Source: Undibacterium sp. CCC3.4 (GTDB lineage Bacteria > Pseudomonadota > Gammaproteobacteria > Burkholderiales > Burkholderiaceae_D). From it: 64,000 nucleotides of DNA. Position numbers and translations under genes: made by a program. The notes under the pieces were generated by a model. That model was not told where the DNA came from. It ran no database searches and was given only the letters and a program-made list of their open reading frames with translations. This document shows positions 62,401 through 64,000 of the stretch, piece after piece (position 1 is the first letter of the stretch; the number at the start of each line of letters is the position of its first letter). The DNA is taken from positions 2,046,001 to 2,110,000 of the forward strand of contig NZ_CP133779.1 in assembly GCF_034347425.1 (NCBI RefSeq), in the 5' to 3' direction.

Positions 62401-64000
62401 GTCACCACGGCTGCTGGTGCCACGCTCGATCTCGGTGGTTTTAATCAAGCCATCGGTTCGCTGGCTGGCAGCGGTGGTACGGTAAGCAATAATGGTCTAA
62501 CGGCGGTCACGATGACGACGGGTAGCAATAACAGCTCGACCAATTTTGGCGGCAGCATACAAGATGGTGTCAGTGCCACGGCGCTGACGAAAGTCGGCAG
62601 TGGCACGCAAACGCTGGCGGGCACGAATACCTATAGCGGCGCGACCACGGTCAGTAATGGTAGCTTGGTCGCCGGTGCGGTTAATGCCTTCGGTAGCAAC
62701 TCGGCTGTCACTACTGCCGCTGGTGCTACGCTCGATCTCGGCGGTTTCAATCAAGCCATCGGTTCCCTGGCCGGTACTGGTGGTACGGTGACAAACAGCG
62801 GTGCAACAGTGGCGGCGATGACGACGGGTGGCAATAACAGTTCAGCCAATTTTGGCGGCAGCATACAAGATGGTGTCAGTGCCACAGCCTTGACGAAAGT
62901 CGGTAGCGGCACACAGACGCTGGCGGGCACGAATACCTATAGCGGCGCGACCACGGTCAGTAATGGTAGCTTGGTCGCCGGTGCGGTTAATGCCTTCGGC
63001 AGCAACTCGGCCGTCAGCACGGCCGCTGGTGCTACGCTCGATCTCGGTGGTTTTAATCAAGCCATCGGTTCGCTGGCTGGTAGCGGTGGTACGGTAAGCA
63101 ATAATGGTCTAACGGCGGTCACGATGACGACGGGTAGCAATAACAGCTCGACCAATTTTGGCGGCAGCATACAAGATGGTGTCAGTGCCACGGCGCTGAC
63201 GAAAGTCGGCAGCGGCACACAGACGCTGGCGGGCACGAATACCTATAGCGGCGCGACCACGGTCACTAACGGTAGCTTGGTCGCCGGTGCGGTTAATGCC
63301 TTCGGTAGCAACTCGGCTGTCACCACGGCCGCTGGTGCTACGCTCGATCTCGGCGGTTTCAATCAAGCCATCGGTTCGCTGGCTGGTAGCGGTGGTACGG
63401 TGACGAACAGCGGTGCGACAGTGGCAGCGATGACGATCGGTGGCAATAACAGTTCAGCCAATTTTGCTGGCACGATACAAGATGGTGTCAGTGCCACAGC
63501 CTTGACGAAAGTCGGTAGCGGCACGCAAACGCTGGCGGGTACGAATACCTATAGCGGCGCGACCACGGTCACTAACGGTAGCTTGGTCGCCGGCGCGGTT
63601 AATGCCTTCGGCAGCAACTCGGCCGTCACCACGGCCGCTGGTGCTACGCTCGATCTCGGTGGTTTCAATCAAGCCATCGGTTCCCTGGCCGGTACTGGTG
63701 GTACGGTGACAAACAGCGGTGCAACAGTGGCGGCGATGACGACGGGTGGCAATAACAGTTCAGCCAATTTTGCTGGCACGATACAAGATGGTGTCAGTGC
63801 CACGGCCTTGACGAAACTTGGCAGCGGCACGCAAACACTGTCCGGCAGCAATACGTACAGCGGCGCGACCACGGTCAGTAATGGCATACTGGCCGCCGCT
63901 GCCATGAATGCCTTCGGCAGCAACTCGGCTGTCACCACGGCTGCTGGTGCTACGCTCGATCTCGGTGGTTTCAATCAAGCCATCGGTTCGCTGGCTGGTA
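50434..64000 (+). CDS. Giant type Va autotransporter adhesin, N-terminal and passenger part (3' end outside window)
   Basis: The frame starts with an extended signal peptide, MNHVYRSIWNAASGAMVAVAEN, the classic ESPR form of very large autotransporters. A basic stretch and a hydrophobic core (LALLLLTVLATVPAGAG) follow, with cleavage expected near residue 70. The passenger is Gly/Ser/Thr/Ala/Asn-rich beta-helix made of autotransporter-associated repeats (GANTYSGTTTISAGTLQIG type), with 69-aa modules at first and 102-aa modules (ATLDLGGFNQAIGSLAG) later. No stop occurs through 64000, so there are at least 4522 codons and the beta-barrel lies beyond the window. It is probably an adhesin or biofilm protein. 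Two cysteines inside the signal region are unusual. Confidence 0.9.
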   Translation, partial: MNHVYRSIWNAASGAMVAVAENAHSHAKGRCASARRSVQKQPLLCPRTVAQLALLLLTVLATVPAGAGSLSWDANGASAGSGGSGTWDTATANWYDGVAWSAWNNAGSSDAVLNAAIAPNSGSAVAVAGAININNLTSNSAYTLTGGSLGLAAGGSTISANGGNLSIASVLSGAGSALTTAGNASVILSGANTYGGTTTISSGSLQIGAGSTSGNLGSAAVIDNGSLVLNRSNAMTVSNAISGSGNLLKSGAGTTILTGANTYAGPTTISAGILQIGAAGTSGSLGLGAVSNNATLLFNRSDTLNVANAISGTGALTQSGSGTLRLSGTNTYSGATSVTAGTLQGGAANSLSSNSALTLSAGASLDLFGNNQSIGSLSGTGGTVSNSAAVAAVLSTGSNNANGSFAGVIQDGVGTTALTKLGTATQILSGTNTYSGGTNIFSGILQLLGTTASFGTGNIIDNGTLAINRSNSFTLANAISGTGGLTRFGIGGITTILTGANTYSGTTASTGNLQIGNGGTSGTLGSGAVTITNGSLIFDRSDALTVANTISGNGALSQIGAGTTTLSGANSYSGSTTISAGVLQIGAGGSSGTLGSGAVIDTTALLFNRSNTLSVANAISGAGSLSQIGSGTTILSGANTYTGATSIAAGTLQIGAGAASGSLGTAAVSNNGSLVFNRSDAITINNVISGSGSLSQNGTGTTALTRANTYTGTTTLNAGTLQLDFSAVGAPASNIIASTSGVVFNDSAATLEVKGKAGQNGLVQSFNGISTVSGNGGVMKLTQNGATDIDVNIGALGVDSVANFVGATGSALGARIITSTNLGGNDGLTQLGGGVLWNGTNFVSIQKVAGVNYVVALAAPQQNVYTGSAGGAQVIPTSGGQNAIINLLEGGAVGAPNYLGAASTTIQSLLMTATTTPAVIAMNHNSANDTLVVGSNVAASQNGTIALTSPAQSLTIGQTPNQGFLTAGASAASTLSLTNASPSAVLSVNSVIRDNAAAGAVSLNNDNIGGGTTILAGNNTYSGTTSIGSGTLQIGAGGTSGTLGVGAVDNDANLAFNRSDTMTVANAISGEGNLKQIGSGTTILSGTNSYLGSTTISAGSLQIGAGAASGSLGNGAVIDNANLSFNRSDSATINNAISGSGSLSQSGSGTTILSGINTYSGATTVTAGTLTGGIVNAFGSNSLLSTAAGATLDLGGYNQSLGGLSGTAGTVSNSGAAATLSVGTANGATTYLGVLQDGAGQLALQKVGSGSLSLGGANTYSGATTISAGSLLAGAANAFSAQSAFSTASGASLNVAGFNQTIGSLAGSAGTVTNSAATAAVLSSGADNTSTNFAGALQNGASVLGFTKIGSGTQTLSGTNTYTGTTTISAGTLQIGAGGSSGSLGTGAVVNNATLSFNRSGVQMDVVNVISGTGNLVDNGSNHVVLSGNNTYSGTTSIGVGSVLFAGFGTATGTFGSGAIINNGSVVFGRRDTVTVANAISGSGSVTQDSQGAGTGILTLSGNNTYTGATLILHDILMGGRVNAFGLNSAVAVTSSGFLDLNGFDQAIGSLTVSADSDVSNGGSVAATLTTGSDNSSTLASGLLSDGGSASLALKKVGSGTLTLNHSNNNYSGATTVLAGTLAASAVNAFGSNSAVTMAAGATLDLGGFNQAIGSLSGSGGAISNSGAAAVTLSTGSDNSSTTFSGSISDVAGPVAVLKTGSGTQIFSATNSYSGGTTISAGTLQLGIGGSSGSMGVSSAAVLDNGVLAVNRSDAFVLNNLISGSGGISQLGSGSTSLGSANTYSGATSVMAGSLIAGVANALGSNSAVSLASAAVLDLYGNNQSIGSLAGAGGSVTSSVAGTVLLSTGGDNSSTEFAGLIQDGVASVSLTKTGSGTQILSGGNTNSGSTTISGGVLQLGNGGSSGGIGSGAVIDNAALAVNRSDSATLANAISGSGNLLQNGSGTTILTAANSYTGTTSITAGTLQVGAGGSSGSLGSGAVIDNAHLVFNRSNALTVGNAISGSGSLTQSGSGTTTLGSSNSYTGSTTLSSGTLAAGALNAFGTNSALTTAAGATLDLGGFNQTIGSLAGAGGTLTNSGATAALLTTGGDNSTSNFAGSIQDGVAATALSKVGSGTQTLSGSNTYSGATTLSNGTLAGAALNAFSSHSAVTTLAASTLDLGGFNQTIGSLAGSAGTVSNNGASAAQLSTGGDNSSVNFAGHLQDGLSAIALNKIGSGTQTLSAANSYSGLTTISAGTLQLGAGGSSGSVGSAAVIDNANLLFNRSDTATLANAISGSGSVGQNGSGTTILSGANSYAGTTTLTAGSLQVGAGGTSGSLGSGAVIDNANLLFNRSDALTVANAISGSGTLSQNGGGTTTLSSSNSYTGATLLTSGTLAAGALNAFGSNSAVSMAAGTTLDLGGFQQAIGSLAGTGGTVSNSGVTAATLSSGSDNSSSNFAGTIQDGIGTTALSKSGSGTQTLSGTNTYSGATTLNGGTLAAGAVNALSNHSAVVTAAASTLDLGGFNQAIASLAGNAGTVSNSGSNAALLSLGSDNSSSKFGGTIQDGVSLTALTKVGSGTQTLSGSNTYTGATTVSGGTLLLDFSAPAAAVANILASSSSLILQGGTIEVKGVSTANGLLESFQNSNSGAGTFKLSQNGAQDIDVNLGALSSDSATNFVGASGVTRGARFITSSSAGANDAQTQVAGGALWNGTSFASIQDVSGVHYLVQLQSSQQNVFTDPASGSIVIPDIPAHDAIVTIQNGGPASSANQLAAAVTTLQSLLMSASTAPSTIAMSQNSANDTLVIGSNVANSQNGTIAIATTAQSLSVGQVANQGFLTAGSSGASAVNLSNASASSVLTVNSVISDNAGAGAVALNVSNIANGTTILAGDNTYSGATIISAGTLQVGAGGSSGSLGSAAVTNNANLSFDRSNTLLVSNAISGTGSLNQIGSGTTVLSGANTYSGATTVSNGTLAAGAVDVFGSNSAVTTAAGATLDLGGFNQAIGSLAGTGGTVTNSGATVAAMTIGGNNSSANFAGTIQDGVSATALTKVGSGTQTLSGSNTYSGATTVSNGTLSAAAMNAFGSNSALTTAAGATLDLGGFNQAIGSLAGTGGTVTNSGATVAAMTTGGNNSSANFAGTIQDGASATALTKVGSGTQTLAGTNTYSGATTVTNGSLVAGALNAFGSNSAVTTAAGATLDLGGFNQAIGSLAGSGGTVSNNGLTAVTMTTGSNNSSTNFGGSIQDGVSATALTKLGSGTQTLSGSNTYSGATTVSNGILAAAAMNAFGSNSAVTTAAGATLDLGGFNQAIGSLAGSGGTVTNSGATVAAMTTGGNNSSANFAGTIQDGASATALTKVGSGTQTLAGTNTYSGATTVTNGSLVAGAVNAFGSNSAVTTAAGATLDLGGFNQAIGSLAGSGGTVSNNGLTAVTMTTGGNNSSANFAGTIQDGVSATALTKVGSGTQTLAGTNTYSGATTVTNGSLVAGAVNAFGSNSAVTTAAGATLDLGGFNQAIGSLAGTGGTVTNSGATVAAMTTGGNNSSANFAGTIQDGVSATALTKVGSGTQTLSGSNTYSGATTVSNGTLSAAAINAFGSNSAVTTAAGATLDLGGFNQAIGSLAGTGGTVTNSGATVAAMTTGGNNSSANFGGSIQDGVSATALTKVGSGTQTLAGTNTYSGATTVSNGSLVAGAVNAFGSNSAVTTAAGATLDLGGFNQAIGSLAGSGGTVSNNGLTAVTMTTGGNNSSANFAGTIQDGVSATALTKVGSGTQTLAGTNTYSGATTVTNGSLVAGAVNAFGSNSAVTTAAGATLDLGGFNQAIGSLAGTGGTVTNSGATVAAMTTGGNNSSANFAGTIQDGVSATALTKVGSGTQTLAGTNTYSGATTVTNGSLVAGAVNAFGSNSAVTTAAGATLDLGGFNQAIGSLAGTGGTVTNSGATVAAMTTGGNNSSANFGGSIQDGVSATALTKLGSGTQTLSGSNTYSGATTVSNGSLVAGAVNAFGSNSAVTTAAGATLDLGGFNQAIGSLAGSGGTVSNNGLTAVTMTTGSNNSSTNFGGSIQDGVSATALTKVGSGTQTLAGTNTYSGATTVSNGSLVAGAVNAFGSNSAVTTAAGATLDLGGFNQAIGSLAGTGGTVTNSGATVAAMTTGGNNSSANFGGSIQDGVSATALTKVGSGTQTLAGTNTYSGATTVSNGSLVAGAVNAFGSNSAVSTAAGATLDLGGFNQAIGSLAGSGGTVSNNGLTAVTMTTGSNNSSTNFGGSIQDGVSATALTKVGSGTQTLAGTNTYSGATTVTNGSLVAGAVNAFGSNSAVTTAAGATLDLGGFNQAIGSLAGSGGTVTNSGATVAAMTIGGNNSSANFAGTIQDGVSATALTKVGSGTQTLAGTNTYSGATTVTNGSLVAGAVNAFGSNSAVTTAAGATLDLGGFNQAIGSLAGTGGTVTNSGATVAAMTTGGNNSSANFAGTIQDGVSATALTKLGSGTQTLSGSNTYSGATTVSNGILAAAAMNAFGSNSAVTTAAGATLDLGGFNQAIGSLAG
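51001..52560 (+). repeat. 69-residue passenger modules (207-bp type)
   Basis: GANTY-to-GANTY spacing is 207 bp at 51001/51208. Each module holds LQIGA, a GS-x-x-FNRS-like segment and NAISGSG. The copies are diverged, unlike the later 306-bp array, and further modules of this type recur between 53490 and 57540. A variant module (51425-51720, SLSGTGGTVSNSAA) foreshadows the 102-aa type. Confidence 0.8.
52560..53480 (+). repeat. Non-modular passenger insert, copy 1
   Basis: About 300 residues of different character (LQLDFSA, NGATDIDVNIGALG, TIQSLLMTATTTPAVIAM, NSANDTLVVGSNVA) interrupt the repeat modules. The same order recurs at 58160-59050, so it is one half of an internal duplication. It ends by returning to TTILAGNNTYSG modules. 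Confidence 0.8.
58160..59050 (+). repeat. Non-modular passenger insert, copy 2
   Basis: A paralogous segment to 52560-53480: LLLDFSA, NGAQDIDVNLGALS, TLQSLLMSASTAPSTIAM and NSANDTLVIGSNVA appear in the same order and spacing. Clear divergence shows that the duplication is older than the 306-bp array that follows. Confidence 0.8.
59262..64000 (+). repeat. 306-bp tandem array inside the autotransporter (102-aa modules)
   Basis: The TLDLGGF marker recurs at 59362 and then every 306 bp without exception to 63952: 16 markers, no length change. Neighbouring units are nearly identical in DNA, with a limited set of interchangeable variants (LAGTNTYSG or LSGSNTYSG; TVTNSGATV or TVSNNGLTA). This points to recent amplification and gene conversion. 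The array continues past the window end, and copy number may be wrong in an assembly. Confidence 0.95.

Noticed and set aside
51000..63980. Dozens of minus-strand open frames (60-160 codons) opposite the autotransporter
   Set aside because: They recur with the same 306-bp or 207-bp period as the plus-strand repeats, have no ribosome binding sites, and are by-products of stop-free repetitive codons.
59262..64000. Regular repeats as a possible CRISPR array
   Set aside because: The period is 306 bp with no unique spacers, and the units are in-frame protein modules.

Overview
The window reads as chromosome of a betaproteobacterium, most likely Burkholderiales and probably Oxalobacteraceae-like. 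That is inference from gene order and protein style: rplM-rpsI-argC-coiled-coil membrane protein-bactofilin-erpA, pilT/pilU next to yggS-proC, and queA-tgt beside recG and oxyR. No rRNA, tRNA or CRISPR array is seen.

Region 1 (1-27.4 kb) is ordinary core genome. It holds an OsmC protein, a small-RNA candidate, ribosomal proteins L13/S9, argC, bactofilin and erpA. A glycolate oxidase operon (glcDEF) is translationally coupled to a CidA/LrgA-LrgB pair. Then come glutathione peroxidase, pilT/pilU, yggS, proC, an ArnT-like glycosyltransferase, a YqjD/E/K stress-envelope operon, ubiA, an XRE regulator, oxyR, an SDR, a GNAT, recG, queA and tgt. The yggS-proC junction is interrupted by nested mobile DNA. 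One layer is a decayed IscB (OMEGA) element that keeps its probable guide-RNA region but has lost the RuvC/HNH core. The other is a 235-bp palindromic MITE with 17-bp inverted repeats and a TCAA duplication, inserted at the left end of the first.

Region 2 (27.4-49.9 kb, minus strand) is the exceptional part: a tandem family of giant multidomain proteins. One copy is intact (about 3628 aa). A second is split into two overlapping frames exactly at an A7 run; a -1 shift there would give about 3459 aa. A third, upstream, is a 307-aa remnant with the N-terminal domain joined to a hydrophobic segment. The full-length layout is: N-terminal globular domain, long coiled coils, hydrophobic segments, a region resembling the TcdA/TcdB pore/translocation domain, a long beta-rich part, an R-x-K-R (furin-like) site, a domain with a conserved G-E-x-H-V-N-T motif (possibly Tiki/ChaN/EreA-like), a short pentapeptide stretch, and a C-terminal region resembling SopA/NleL HECT-like E3 ubiquitin ligases with a candidate catalytic cysteine. 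I infer a large host-directed toxin family that delivers a ubiquitin-ligase effector. This is the best candidate for an undescribed system.

Region 3 (50-64 kb, plus strand) follows a short AT-rich divergent intergenic region. It is one giant type Va autotransporter, open past the window end (over 4522 codons), with an extended signal peptide and passenger built of 69-aa and 102-aa modules. The last 4.7 kb is a 306-bp tandem array with no length variation over 16 marker copies. Two related segments of about 300 aa interrupt the passenger. Toxins and giant adhesin side by side suggest an accessory host- or competitor-interaction island.
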